Below, piece by piece: positions 21,825 to 34,661 of a stretch of DNA of 64,000 nucleotides. Location: positions 1,176,536 to 1,240,535 of the forward strand of contig KB722736.1 of the NCBI GenBank assembly GCA_000349905.1, written 5' to 3'. The DNA is from Volvariella volvacea V23 (lineage: Eukaryota > Basidiomycota > Agaricomycetes > Agaricales > Pluteaceae). The notes under the pieces are model-generated. The model saw nothing but the letters and a program-made list of their open reading frames with translations, made no database searches and was not told where the DNA came from. Position numbers and translations under genes: made by a program. The stretch's first letter is position 1; each line of letters opens with the position of its first letter.

Positions 21825-24572
21825 TCATGCAACATATGCGAATGTATCCCTCGTTCCTTCCACCCGCTCGATGTATTCCTTCTCTAGTAAAGTATCAATC
21901 GCCTAGGGAAGCTCGGTCAGCACTGGTGGTGATTTATTGCCGTGAAAGGATATGTTACCTTCTTAATGTCAGGGATTTTGGGAGCGAAGCGTTGTGAAAC
22001 CTGGGAAATGACTTCCTGAATTAGGCCCTGGTTCTTCATCGTCTTTCGCGCCTTCATTATCCTGAGACGGTATTAGAGTAGCCACACAGGCAAGAAAACT
22101 AGAGGGTGCCTACCTAACGATAGTGGCTTGGATGACATATTTACGATCCTCGTCCACTGTCTTGAGAACGTCCGTGGATTCTGCCTTTGTTTCTGCCTTG
22201 ATTGGCAGATTCAGGTTAACTCTGATCTTCTTCGATTTGAAGTCTGTTACCTATTAATACTCAGGACGTGTCACCAAAGAAAGACCACGTACTAGGGTTC
22301 AGGTCATACTGCTCCTCCTCATCGTTAATCAGAACCTTGGCCTTCACTAGAAGAGCCAGCACCTGCACAAGATGATCCTTGGGAATTGACGTGGCTGTAA
22401 TGAGTTCGTTGAGGGAAAGCGTGTCATTATCGTTGTATTGGACGAGAATAGCCATTTGATAAGAGCTCGTCATTAGTATGTACTTTTGGTTCAGGTAGTT
22501 GGTCCGAAGTTCGTTCTTGGAGTAGTTCCACAGCCAGGTCAACTTGCGGCCGGAGTGCTTTGACTGATAGTATCTTTGGAAGCGTTCATAGGTTGGCAAG
22601 ATTTCCCGCGGAATGACGAATTCATGACTGGGCGGATTGAGGGGCCAGAAGTTGGTACCCAACACCATGACGCCGAAGCTAATATCCATGTCATCGTGGT
22701 TTTGCTGCATCCGCTCCTTGAAGGCATCCGTAAGGTCCTTACTAAGGCTCATGTCTACAGGAACAGTTGAGTAATAATCCAACGATCAGCGAGTCCACAA
22801 ACCGGTAAACATGCGCTGAAGTTTGTTCGTATATTCGAAACCACATGCTTCCTTCAATTTTGATATCATGCTTGCCTCAGCTTCGTCAGAAGCGGAGACG
22901 CCGTGAATTAGACGCTTGGAAAGTTTCGTCGTGTAGAATGTCTGGAAGACATCCTTGTCCTCGATATACTTGAAAAGGACCATCTACAATGCGTTGGTTA
23001 TCATAACATTCCGTGGGAGAGTCCACAAGTACAAACCACGCGGTTCAATGCATCTTCGAGGTCGACTTCTTCTGCCATCTTATTACTCTTTCTTAGGAGC
23101 ATATCAGCGTGTTTTGCCAACAACTCTGGCGATTTCGATGTTGATGTACCAGTCGCAGCATTACGATTTACGAATTCTCTGCATGCCTTATCGAGACTGG
23201 CAACAAAGCCTGCTTCACCACGGAAGCTTCGGTTGACCGTATCCGAGTTCTTCTTGTGAACCTCGAGCAATGCATCCACGTATGCCTTGGGATCGATATC
23301 TGCGTTAGGATCGTTACCAACCAATTTCGACACGGCCGCTAGACCAGCTTCCTTGACATGCTCCTCGAACTTTTTGCGAAGAGGCTCTAAGCCTTCGGGA
23401 ATGCGTGAAAGGAGGGCATACATCCGTTGCAGGTCCTCATCTCTATCAAATGTGAGGAGGTTTTGGAAATTCTCCCACATCAGCTTTGAGTGCTCCCTAA
23501 TGAGGACGTGTTCACAAGTCGAGATGAGAATCTTCCGCGTTTGGGTGTTGAGATAACGGTCAACTCGATCCTCCTCTTCTTTCAATCGCTCCTCGGCCTT
23601 CTTCAAATAATCAGAAACACTGCCGTGGGCGAGGAACGTTTCTGACTCTTGCTTATAGTACTGCTCTGTCGCTTGTATGAATGGTACTTCGAAGTGCTCC
23701 TTATAAACGTCGAAACATGCTTTGTTCGTGTCTGATTCGTCTAGTCCCAGGGATACAAAGGAGTCCACCACTTTCTTGACGAGGCCCTGGTCGATAGTGT
23801 CGCCATTCCGTTGCAATTCTATAAGGCGGAGGATCGCACTGGCCAATTTTGTGTTTCGTTGTTGCACCGGGATAAAGAGATTGGATTTCCATTGCACAAG
23901 TGCAAGCTAATGGGATTCCATTGTGAAATCGGACTTCGTGGGAGAAGGATTACTTACGGTGTAGACCGGATATACTGACTTTCGACCCTCGTCCCTTTCG
24001 CGCTTTACCCAATGCCGGTTGAGGTATGTGAACAGTCGGTTAATATAGTTAGCTCCAGTTGTGTACCTATCCCATTCTCCGGCGTAAAATCGGAGGAGCG
24101 CTTCATCTTGGAGAGATTCCGATTGCTAGCCACAGTGATCATTAGCGAGCTCGGCAAGGTAAGACGGGAGGAAGCATACCTCACGCAATCCTTTCAGGTG
24201 GGCAACAAAGTACCTGATGAGGTTATTGTACAGATCGGAGCCCATCAAGTTTGCCCCAGCTGAAAGCAATCAAAGACGGTACGGTATGTGGAATAGAGGA
24301 CATGGCATACTGCGATTCGCCAACGAAATAGGATCTGAGCTGGTGCCATGCAGCTTCGACGACGTGCAGAAGTTATAAGCGACAGTGTACAGTGACATAT
24401 ACTGCGAGAGGTGAGCATCCGCACTTAATACATGGAAGCTGGCATATACCTTGGAGTACGAGACGCCTGTCTGGAGCTTCGTCATTATGTGATCCACACC
24501 CTCCTCGAGAAAGGACCATGTCGTGGCAAGATCAGCATTGGCGGCGGGAAGGGGATTGGCGATGTTGGACAT
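21825..24572 (-). CDS. CUL1: Cullin-1 (scaffold of SCF ubiquitin ligases)
   Basis: The cullin scaffold binds Skp1/F-box proteins through its N-terminal repeats and Rbx1 through its C-terminal domain. The first exon starts at 24572 with [23 protein letters not shown] sequence, [17 protein letters not shown] follows, and the long exon 23001-23897 holds the cullin repeats. The cullin-homology part follows: [54 protein letters not shown], and [19 protein letters not shown]. The C-terminal winged helix carries the neddylation-site context [14 protein letters not shown] and ends in [21 protein letters not shown], with the stop at 21825-21827. Motif order and overall size fit a complete gene. About ten exons are implied, and not every junction was fixed. 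Confidence 0.94.
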
Positions 24573-24785
24573 GATGGTCGTAAGATAGAGTTACTGCGCG
24601 GATGTGCGCGAGGGCAAGGTCGTGTGTGGCTGAGCAAACAAGGCTCAGATTGTGGCAACTCTGAGCAACGCGGGATCTCCATATTTCGCAAATAATGGGA
24701 TCATTCTTACATGAGTCTTGTACGCGTCCCAGTCCGTAATTACGATCAAATCTATTCTATGTCAACGAAACACCAAGTATTCTAA

Positions 24786-25810
24786 TCATACTTTTACTCC
24801 GGTATGGATGCACGCAATTCCTCCCCAGAGCTCTGTCCAGGCTCCGCCGTCTACATCTTTTCCGGTAAAGAAGCCTGCATCCCTGATCATCTGAGCAAAC
24901 TCTGGTTGTGGAGGGAATCGGCGTATTGATTCGACAAGGTACTGGTACGAATCTCGATCTCCAGCCAGGATGGTTCCCAGAAGGGGAATGATGGAGAATG
25001 AGTATTGGTCATACAGTCTGTGGCGAAATGAAGGGGGTGATTGTGAGCTCCAATTCATCATATTTTGGAATATATCACGTACGTGCTGAGAATGGGATTG
25101 TTTACGCGACTGAATTCGAGACATGCAAATGTACCTCCCGGTTTGAGGACGCGATAGGCCTCTTGCAAAACAGCAGGGATTGACGTGCAGTTTCGAATAC
25201 CAAAGGCGATCGTGTAAAGGTCGTAGCTATTGTCTTGGAACTTGTCCTGGGGTAACGACTGTGCATTGCCTTCATGGAAAGCAACCTGAGGGGCTATAAA
25301 TACTTGGAGTGAGTGCAGAGTCGGTGAGCGCTTGGGGTGCGTACTGTTATGATACATGGTCTTCTTAAATCGCCTATAACCTTCCTTCAGCATCTCACCA
25401 TTAATATCTACGATGTCCACAGTCGTTTCCCTATCCGCATATTTCTCCCGTGCAAAGTCTAAGATGCGCAAAGCAATGTCTCCTGTACCGCCTGCAACAT
25501 CAATGCATCGTTGCGGTCCCTTGCGTCCCGGCCTGAGAGAAGAAACAAAAGTCTCCTTCCATAGCCTGTGGACCCCGAGTGAAGTGGCGTCGTTCATCAG
25601 GTCGTAATTTGATGCGACCGAATCGAATACCTCCTTCACGAGACCCTCCTTTGCATCCTCCGGGACTGTCCTGAAACCGAACGAGGTAGTCCGCGGACTG
25701 GAGTCCTGGGGAGTTGCATTGCCTTGCTGCGCAGAGAACTGCCTTACGCAAGGGCTATATGATGCAAACCGAGGAGCTGAGCGTCGAAGGATATTTGAGA
25801 GGGACTGCAT
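24786..25810 (-). CDS. COQ5: Ubiquinone C-methyltransferase COQ5, mitochondrial
   Basis: SAM-dependent methyltransferase of ubiquinone synthesis (2-methoxy-6-polyprenyl-1,4-benzoquinol methylase), on the matrix face of the inner membrane. The N-terminus MQSLSNILRRSAPRFASYSP is a typical presequence. Then come FGFRTVPEDAKEGLVKEVFD, SVASNYDLMNDATSLGVHRL, the SAM-binding CIDVAGGTGDIALRILD, DLYTIAFGIRNC, and VLKPGGTFACLEFSRVNNP. After an intron around 25020-25080 the C-terminal exon has YDQYSFSIIPLLGTILAGDR, then YLVESIRRFP, and ends in ELWGGIACIHTG. All UbiE/COQ5 signatures are present. It lies head-to-head with FCF2, 103 bp apart. Confidence 0.95.
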
Positions 25811-25913
25811 TTGGTTTTCGCGTCCAACAAGAAATGACGCTGCTCGTTCTGTACCGAATCATGTGACCATTCAGCCGTTTTTTGATAATGATGGCTGCTC
25901 GGGCCAATGAGCA
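25811..25913. promoter_or_regulatory. Shared divergent promoter, COQ5 / FCF2
   Basis: Only 103 bp separate the two start codons on opposite strands. The stretch includes a CGTTTTTTGATAATGATGG segment but no clear TATA box. Shortest divergent spacer in the window. Confidence 0.5.
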
Positions 25914-27036
25914 ATGTCCTCCACTTTACCAACCCCTGATGCGCCCATACTCCATGGCGACCTTGATAAAGATGGAGACGAGGGAAATAGTGGGTATTCA
26001 CCTTGAGTGCTTATTCTCATTCTGATTTGGTGTGCAGATGACGCTCCGGCGGTGAGCTCTGAAGAAGAATCGTCCTCTGAATCTGAGTCCGGCTCCTCTG
26101 AAACTACGGACTCAGAATCAGATGGCTCTGATGAAGAGATAACTCAAGAATATCTTGACTCCTTGCTTGAGAAGGCAAAGGCGAATGCTCGGGCAGCAGC
26201 ACAGCAATCGACGTCAAATGTTGGATTCACCGAAGAGGACATCATTACATTGGACAGCGAAGAAAAAGAGTGTGTTCCCCGATTGGAATTTGTGTAGAAC
26301 TATCGCTGAACCTCATATCCACAGAACACTGCCGCCTCTCAACCCCGGCAACCTTCCTGAGCCGTACATGAAGCTTGGAAAGACACGATTTGATGGTCTT
26401 GAGGCAATGAGAGACCCTGATGTCGAGCAGGCCGAAAAGGACGCAGCCTCTCAATCAGATCCTGCACCGCCTGTCCCTCCACCAGAACTGACTACCGACG
26501 GAAAGCAGCTAACAAAACGACAGAAGAAAGAGGTGTGCATATGCTACAGACAGCTTATCCTTTACATTAACATGAATCATCAGCTTAAAAACAAAACTGC
26601 TGGACCGAACTGGTTTGACCTTCCTGCACCATCTGAGGCAGATTTGCCACGTCTTTATCGCGAAGTTGAAGCACTTCGACTAAGAAACCAGCTAGATCCC
26701 AAAAGGTTCTACCGCAAAGACGAAGGAGAAGGGAAGGGAATTAAGGGGTTGCCTAAACACTTTGCGGTGTGTTGACTCGGCTTTATCTATAACCCTTACT
26801 GAAGTGGAGCAATGCAGATTGGCACCATAGTATCTACAACAGGGCCATTCGGCACAAGGACGTCAGATAACCTCTCTCGTGCAGAGAGGAAACGGACCTT
26901 GGTCGACGAGCTCATTGACGATGCGGAGGCGAAGAGATACGCAAAAAAGAAGTTCTCAGAACTACAGGCATCCAGAACTGCCAAAGGCAGGAATACCTTG
27001 GCAGCAAAAAAGGCTTTGCGAGCACCGAAGTGGTAG
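25914..27036 (+). CDS. FCF2: Fcf2-family pre-rRNA processing protein
   Basis: Nucleolar factor needed for early cleavages of pre-rRNA in small-subunit assembly. The start MSSTLPTPDAPILHGDLDKD is joined by a short intron (GTGGGT donor near 25999) to a highly acidic Ser/Glu stretch. Two more introns follow, near 26270-26323 and 26531-26583. The C-terminal half is the diagnostic Fcf2 domain: KTAGPNWFDLPAPSEADLPR, LRLRNQLDPKRFYRKD, KGLPKHFAIGTIV, then RTLVDELIDDAEAKRYAKKK and a basic tail ending ALRAPKW at the stop. Converges with the ABC transporter gene, with 167 bp between stops. Confidence 0.92.
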
Positions 27037-27203
27037 AAGTTATTTATTATGTACCACGACCGTCCTTCATGCATCTCACATGGGCTCAACCAAGCATGGG
27101 ATAGACTGCGAACGTCATTCATATAGTGGGGGGATTCATGTGTTTCCGTCGCAACAGATATGCAGTCATATGTACTCCTCTAGATATAGGCTAGATGCAT
27201 TTA

Positions 27204-30200
27204 CTATGTGCGTCCCGATCGCCCAATGTCTTTCCGCCTCCTCATAGCCATATCAACTAAAACCCCACGGTTTGGGCTTTCATCCACCATGGCCTTTAAC
27301 ATACCACCTGGACTCTGGAATAGCACACTTGGTTCACCGAATTCCACCTAGAAAATTGTCATTACTAGGAGATGAGTTATTAATCAATGTCTTACAATGC
27401 AACCGTCGTGCAGGACCATCTGAAGAATATAAATTGAGTTGGTGAGACTTAAAAGATGGAGATGGGCTCACAATCTTGTCAAAGTCCATAATGGTTTGGA
27501 GCCGATGCGCAACGGTAATCAATGTGATATCCTTCAACTCGTTTCTGAGCGTTCGTTGGATTGCCGTATCAGTCTTGTAATCTACCTAGGGTGTGAGCAT
27601 GCTAGTGCTAGGGTAGTTGGTTACTTGCCGATGGAGGACGTTGCTATTGGTACGATCGTGGTTGAGTCGCGACATCAGGAGAAAAGCAGAATAATATACC
27701 TTCATCCAGAATGAGAACCTTGCTGCCCCGCGCCAGAGCTCTTGCAAGAGCGATAATTTGACGCTGTCCAACTGAGAGGTTTCTTCCCCCTTGGGTCAAA
27801 ACTGAATCCAGACTCAGCCTTCCATTGCCTGTCGGATCATCCACATCCTCGTATACTGAATCAAGGCCAGCGGAGCGTAAAACGTCGTTGAGGAATGCGT
27901 CGTCGTGTTCTGAAAAGGGATCAAGATTGTAGCGTAGCGTTCCACTTAAGAGTTCAGGCTATAAAGACATGGTGAGCACGACAGTAGGTTAGTTGCGTCC
28001 TGTAGAACCCCTTACGTCCTGAGGAATTACAGTAATTTTCGATCGCAACGAAGACAGGTTGACAGAATCCGTGGGGATGCCATCGAGATAGATGTGTCCT
28101 TCTGTAGGTATGCAGCGTAGCAATGCAAGAATTAGGGAGCTCTAGGGAAGCATTTATGGTCAGCGGTCGTGCAGGCGATACATGAAGAATTGTTACTTTT
28201 CCGGACCCTGTGCGCCCAACTGTGTGGCAAGTAAGTAGGTAAGTTGGCTGTTAAGGAAAGATTATACCTATTCCAACATGCTCTCCTGATTTGATTCTGA
28301 ATGATATGTTACGCAAAACTTCAGGACCAGTCTTGTGAAACCTTCAACAAGATAAGTCAATAAAATTTGGCGTGAGTCTTACTTCAGAGTATCTCGCAGA
28401 TAATTCTTGTACAACCAACTCTCCACTTGCAGGCCAGTAGGCAGGGGGTCTCGATTGTTGTGCGTACCCGGATTCTGGTTTGATCTTAATATATTGGAGC
28501 ACTCGTTCAAGGCTGTTCCCTATGGCAGGTATATGGGTTAATGCCTCGTCAAAGGATCAGATGGCGGTAGGGCAAGCCTCACCGTTCAATTCTACATTAT
28601 TATAAATGCGGACGCCCGTCAAGATCATTGTACTAAATGCAACTAGAGCCAGAAATTCTCAACCTCTTGAAGTTACAAAGGAGATATACACACCAGCCAT
28701 GCTGAGAGAGAATCCAGTTTGAGCGGCAGTGGATTCCCCAGCCTTGACATAAACTAGGTAGGCTCCCAAACTTGCTGTAAACAAACCTCCAAGGGCATCT
28801 GAACGCACAGAAATCCACCTAGATATCAGGTTGTTATAAGGCGCCAAAGCGATGCGCTCTCTTCCACCTACCTATTCAGGTGATTATATGCGAACGCAGC
28901 CCGCGTATAGCGATCGATATGTTGCAGAGACTTGTTCATGAATCGTTCCTGCGCTCCATATGCACGAATAGACACTGACACAAGATAGCTTAGGAACTGG
29001 AAAAGGACGAGAGCAGATCGAACACACCTAAACCGGAGAGTGCTACGCTCAGACTAAATGAAAAGCGTCAAGACCTAAAGAAGACATTATGCGGTGTGAG
29101 GCTTACTGTCCCAACACCGGGGCCCGGGCATTTGAAAGTTCTCTCTTGACTGCTAGCTGTGCCTTCATATAATATTGGCCGAGAGACCACCCCAGTACTG
29201 CTACGCCTAGTCCCGGGAAGAGGAAGAGGGGACTGGTGTACACAATGGCGACAAGTCTTGTGAACATGGCCGTAGAGTTGTCGAGGACCCGACGCATCCA
29301 AAAAGCCAGGGGTCCATCGACTACCAGGAAATGGTGAATTAGAACGCATATATGCAGTCCATACTGCTATGAGATACTAACTGGCATTCATGTCCTGGGT
29401 AACACGAGTAATCACTCTTGATATAGGAGTGGTATCTAGCCACCTGGGAAGTCATGTAAGCATTAGAATGATAGATAGGCAACATATCTCACACCTCCAG
29501 GTTGTTTCCAGGACTGATTTGATCAATAACCTGTGCAATACCCTGGACGCTCTGATCGATCCAACGGTGAAGAATATGTACATCGTTGAATACATAGCCA
29601 ACGAAAAGAAAAGAAGAACCGCATATATTGATAAATATCTAAATGAACGAGGGTTAAGCTCATTGCAGAGATAATGAGCTCCTATGAGCTACTCACGAGA
29701 TTACTGGGACTGATTCAACAGGCATCGTCTCATATCGACTTGCCCAATAGCCCAAGAACCATGATTGGAAGGCAATGTTCGACTCATTCAGTAGTACCGT
29801 AGACATAACAATAGTCCAAAAGATGATAGGATATTGTGATAGATATTTCACATAGAGTTTGACTGTCAGAAGGCCACTAAGCGGAATCATTGAAGGCAAT
29901 CAGTCGGACAAACTCACAAGCAGATTTATCGATATGACCCTCTTCAACTTCTTCTGCATCAATCAATTTTCCAGAGTATGCTGTTGACTGGCCTACAAAA
30001 TTTTGTAGCGTAGTTCGTTCGTCCAGTCCCGGGGCGTCAACCTCTGACTTAGTACCCCTCCCTCGGGCGTTGGTGGGGATGCTAGGTATAGGTCCTTGAA
30101 TAGCAACACCATTTGCATTGAGAGTGGTTAGAGTTTTCGCGAAATGACTTGTCAATGTGAGATTATGTGTCTGGGGTAATAAGTCGATACTTCAGCCTCA

Positions 30201-33200
30201 GAGACTCAACTCGTGAAGTGTGAGTGCATACAACTAGCAAAACAATCCTGTCCTTCATTAAATCACCTCGCAGGCACTCCTTCACAATAGTCTTTGCTGT
30301 TTTGATGTCCAGTGCAGCTAATGTATCGTCTAGGAGAATAATGTTCGCTTCTGAATATACTGCCCTTGCTAGAGCGATTCTAGCCTGTGCGGATGTAAGA
30401 CAAATCTCAGCAAGTAACAATCATGGGTCTAACCTTCTGTCCTCCACTGAGAAAGCGGTGTGAGCGATGTCAGGATGTATAACCTTTAAATGGCAAACTG
30501 ACCTCAGCGTCAAACCACGCTCCCCAACCTCAGTTGCTTCGCGAGCGTCGAACCGAGCCAGATCGTGCTGCAGACAACATTGGTAGATAACTACCGCTAT
30601 CCTGTAAGCAAAGAAATACAACTAGTATAACCCCTCACCTTTCCAGAAGCGCTCATGATCAAAGTGGGAGCCAAATGTGATGTTTTCCTTTCAACTTGTC
30701 AGCAAGATTCGATGGCGAAATCGTTTTCCTTACCTTTATGGTATCGTTGAGAATCCAGGGCTCCTGCGAGACGTAAGCCACCCCCTGTGCTCGGGGAAGG
30801 CTCATCCAAGGACGAGGCCCAGCGGGTTGCGAATACATTTCACCTTTGGGTCTGAAGTTGCTATCTCCTAGGCTACGACGAGAACAGAAGAGGACTAACC
30901 TAGGAGTGCCAGAAGCAGAGACGTTTTCCCGGATGCCGTAGGACCTGCTATGAGATTTAAACCGTGGCCAAATACCATAGATCCCCGTATCATTAGTCGA
31001 AAAGGCGCCTTGTGATCTTTACTCCATGAAAACGACATATCTCCGAAGCCAACCTCTTCAAATGGCGTGTATCGGGCCCCATTACTAAGGAGTAGCTCAG
31101 GAGGCTGCTCCTGATCAGGTACCTCCAGTTTCATCTCCGACTGGTCGGGTGGGTGAGTCACGACTGCCAGAATGAAGATAGGCGCTTACATCGTTCAAGA
31201 AATCGTCTAATCTATCCAGAGAAATCTTGCCTGAGGCGTCCTCAGTGGTTGGAATGCCGGAATTTTGGGACCTTACCTTGCACCGCTGTTGGAATAGTGT
31301 TGGACACTTGGCGTAAGTGCAATCGCAAAAGCTCGAAGACCGCAATCGAAGAGAAGACCGCCGACGCTATAATCCATAAGATGAGTTGCAGCTTATGTCC
31401 ATTGGGCAAAAGCTCACCTGTCAGTGGTCGACGCATCACGAGAGTCTGGACCAAGACCATTAAGCTTACTTTTTACGGTGTACTAATTCAACACATACAT
31501 ATGTGGCATATGTTGTCATCATAGTGAGAAGGGGAATAAAGAAGCTAAGAGTGATTCAGCCTTCGACCTAAACAGAAGTATTGCAACTTTACTTGAAATT
31601 AGCGACCATCAATTCCATGAGCTTGAATTTCTTGTGCAGGGACAATTCAGCTTCTCGTATTGCATCTATTCGTTTGGATGCACGGTCTTCCCACCCGAAT
31701 AATTTCATCATTCGGAGCGAATTTATAGCTAGCGACCTGTTAACAAATCAGGAGAACACGAGTAGCTACACCTACTTTCAGTAACAACTTGGACTCGGGC
31801 GTCAGTCTAGAGCTGGGTTAAGCATTGCTTATCTGACTGGAATGGCCTTACCATCTTCATTTTGGCACGCCCATACCCCCGAATAAGTCTCGTCAGGTAA
31901 CCTGGGACGGGAAGGCATAGTATCATAACAACAGTTCCTACTAGCGCACTTGAGGGGCTACGTCAAATGATTGTCGCTTATCGAACCGCGATGCCTACCT
32001 CCAACTCAGAACTTTATATAGGAAGAAAATTGAGGTGCCTATTTGAACTGGTGCTAACAGCACTGTCAAAGTTGAAATAAATGCGTGAAAAATCCATATG
32101 CATGTTAAGATGCCGCGACCGACTTATAAGCCAAGCCTCCGTAAATGAGGTGATATTAAGCAAATCCGAGGTTGCTAGGTTGTTAATTTTTCCCGTCAGG
32201 TTAGCTTTTCGCTCAGTGGAAGAATTGCTTGAATCAACGCGCAGTTGTAGCGCCTGCGAGAATATGAGCTGCGTGAGTATCGCCTCTGATCGAACCATAA
32301 CCCTTGACTAGGACAAAATTATATTGACAAAAGTGTAGATGGAACACAGGAAGACCTACAGCCATGTATGCATAGCGTTGAAGGATAATGGCGCGCATGA
32401 AGGGCCCCAAAAAGAGACAGACTATCCAAAACCATGGCGGAAGGTTATTGGGATCCTTCCCTGTCTCCATGAACCTAGTCATATTTGTTATATTTGGCAA
32501 ATGTAGGAATTGGAGTGGGCGTACCCAAGCAAACGACTAATTGCAGCTGGGCTGACCAGCGCAAGCAGCATTTGCCCGATGTATAGTATAGCCATACAAA
32601 CATAGTCCCATTCTAACTGGTTGTCAGTCACACGACCAGGATGACTTGGTATTTGTACGCACTGAAGACCCTGAGAAATCCCCAGAAAAGGTATTGCTTT
32701 GCCTTTCCCTCAGGGTTTAGAATAGGAAAACTGTCTTTGGTAAGAACTCCGGAGCGATCATAATCCGCCAAAGGAGGAAGTTGGTCTGTGGTTAACTTGG
32801 AATGATCTTGGGAAAGTGATATTAAACTATTCATGAAGGTATATGTCCATTGTGAAAGCGGCGATGCAACTTGTTCTTGGCTTGGTTTTTGAATGTCCTG
32901 CAGTTATAGCTGCCTAAGCACGGTCTCCTGAATGCCTCCCCAAGATCGACTCACGTGAGGGTCCAAAGGAACGTATTCTCGAGGAGACAGCAGCGGCACG
33001 ACTACGGCAATTGTTGTGAGAACGATGACCTCAAGGACGTAGTTGTCCTCATGTGGTGGCGGAATGCTTGACCTCAGCCTCGGCCATAAGTGTTGGTTGA
33101 TGTGCATGATCCAGAAGAAAAGGAGCAAGACCTCTATGTGCTGCTCCGTTCGGCGTCGAGAGTTGGGGCTCATCAGAGGCACAAAAAGGGAAAGACAAGC

Positions 33201-33619
33201 AATGTAACCCTAATGATGGTACGCGTATGGGACATGACCTCGAGAAGGAAGAAGGTACTCACGAAGGCAATGCAAGTGCCCAAAGCAACCATAGGAACGT
33301 GTCCATCCCTCGGATCAGCAGCGACGTTGCTCGCAAACAACCCCAGCAGTATCAAGCAGCCAACAATCCTGATCAGCGACGGTGCGTGGATGTACAAGCG
33401 GTGTGGTTCATCTTGCAGTGCTGCAGTACTAGGGAATCGGGTATGAGTCGTGGCGGGGTCCATGAAGCTCTGCTCATCCACAGCACTAGATATCGTAGAG
33501 ATGAGCAATATCAGCGCGGAAAGCCCGGACGCGCCGACGGGGAGAAACAGAGGATGAGCAAGCCAAACCGACGGCGAGTCCATGGAGAGCAGGAATGAGC
33601 AGTATGAGGTTGTATTCAT
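27204..33619 (-). CDS. ABCC (MRP-type) full-length ABC transporter
   Basis: Large multi-exon gene for an ABCC exporter of the fungal Ybt1/Bpt1 kind, which usually moves glutathione conjugates or bile-pigment-like anions into the vacuole. An N-terminal membrane region ([32 protein letters not shown]) comes first, then the first transmembrane domain. Nucleotide-binding domain 1 shows Walker [31 protein letters not shown], signature [15 protein letters not shown] and Walker [15 protein letters not shown]. After the second membrane domain come Walker A GRTGSGK, signature [20 protein letters not shown] with SKVLILDE, and [16 protein letters not shown]. The last exon ends [17 protein letters not shown] at 27204. 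Both sites look catalytically intact. The start may instead be the Met at 33583. Substrate is unknown. Confidence 0.9.
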
Positions 33620-34661
33620 TACAAAAGTCTATATACGTACAATTCAAACTGTGCCAAAGATGCAGCACGTTGTGGTGCCTCGAGCCTCGTTTACGGCCTG
33701 GGGTACTTGCTCACAACCCTTGACTGGATGATGGTGCGTGCTGTACCAAGACAACCCGCTGCAGCAAGCCGGGGAATGGTGCGGTGTTGACGAAACAAAC
33801 AGCAGCGCATCAGCCCGAAAATCCAACCAATGCCTTTTGTTGGAGGATTCAAGGGGAATTCATAAATTGCGTCTGTCTGTTGCAGGTCCAGTTTGCCACA
33901 TGGATCACACGCTATTCCTATTGCCGATCCTAGCGCCGGCACAATCCACCAGACCCAATGGCTGCTTCTGATTCGACGCGTTTCTTCGTCTTTGGATCTC
34001 GTGCGCTCTTTAGATGGCGAGAATCTGGATGCCTTTATCATTACTGAGAGTGGCCTACAATTCGTGGAAACGCCGACTACTTCGGATGCACATACTGGTC
34101 GTAGCGCGTTTCGAGTCATACTAGCCTTCTAATCCTCTTTTCCACTATGGAAGCGTGCTTTACCGAGTCATATATAGTCGTTCTTACCACCTCGGTGTGC
34201 TGTGCCGTGTGGGGTGCCCTTGCTGCTCCCCACAGCCGTATAGTATTGTTGTACATGGAGCAAGGCCCCAACCTCTACTAAACAACACGAAACTGTGACG
34301 CCGTTAGATATGATAGCATTATGTATCAAATACCCCAACTATTCGTTCTCGCGAAGCCATACGCATTGTTTGTGGTCTGTCACAACGTGTTGCGCTCGTG
34401 CTTGACTTTCTAGACCACACATGTCATCCGAGTCCGGACTATGGCCAGGAAGGTTTGGACTCCCACGTAGCATTTTTCACGTAGATTGAGAGTTTTAGAA
34501 GACTACTATGTCTCTTATCAAAGAGCCAGCTCCGTTTCAGTCTGAAAGGGCTCTCACCGCTGGATGTGCTCAGGGAGAGGTACTACCCTCCACACGCATC
34601 CTATGCAGCGATTGGGGTTGCTACTGAGCACAAGCCACATTTAATAATACGACTGCGCAGA
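33620..34661. other. Intergenic, promoter side of the ABC transporter
   Basis: About 1.04 kb. A minus-strand frame at 33691-34119 (142 residues) has no recognisable domain. The region likely contains the ABC transporter promoter and the UTP3 3' UTR. Confidence 0.4.

Noticed and set aside
33691..34119. 142-residue minus-strand frame upstream of the ABC transporter
   Set aside because: No domain similarity and no support from splice or start context; it occupies the expected promoter of the transporter.
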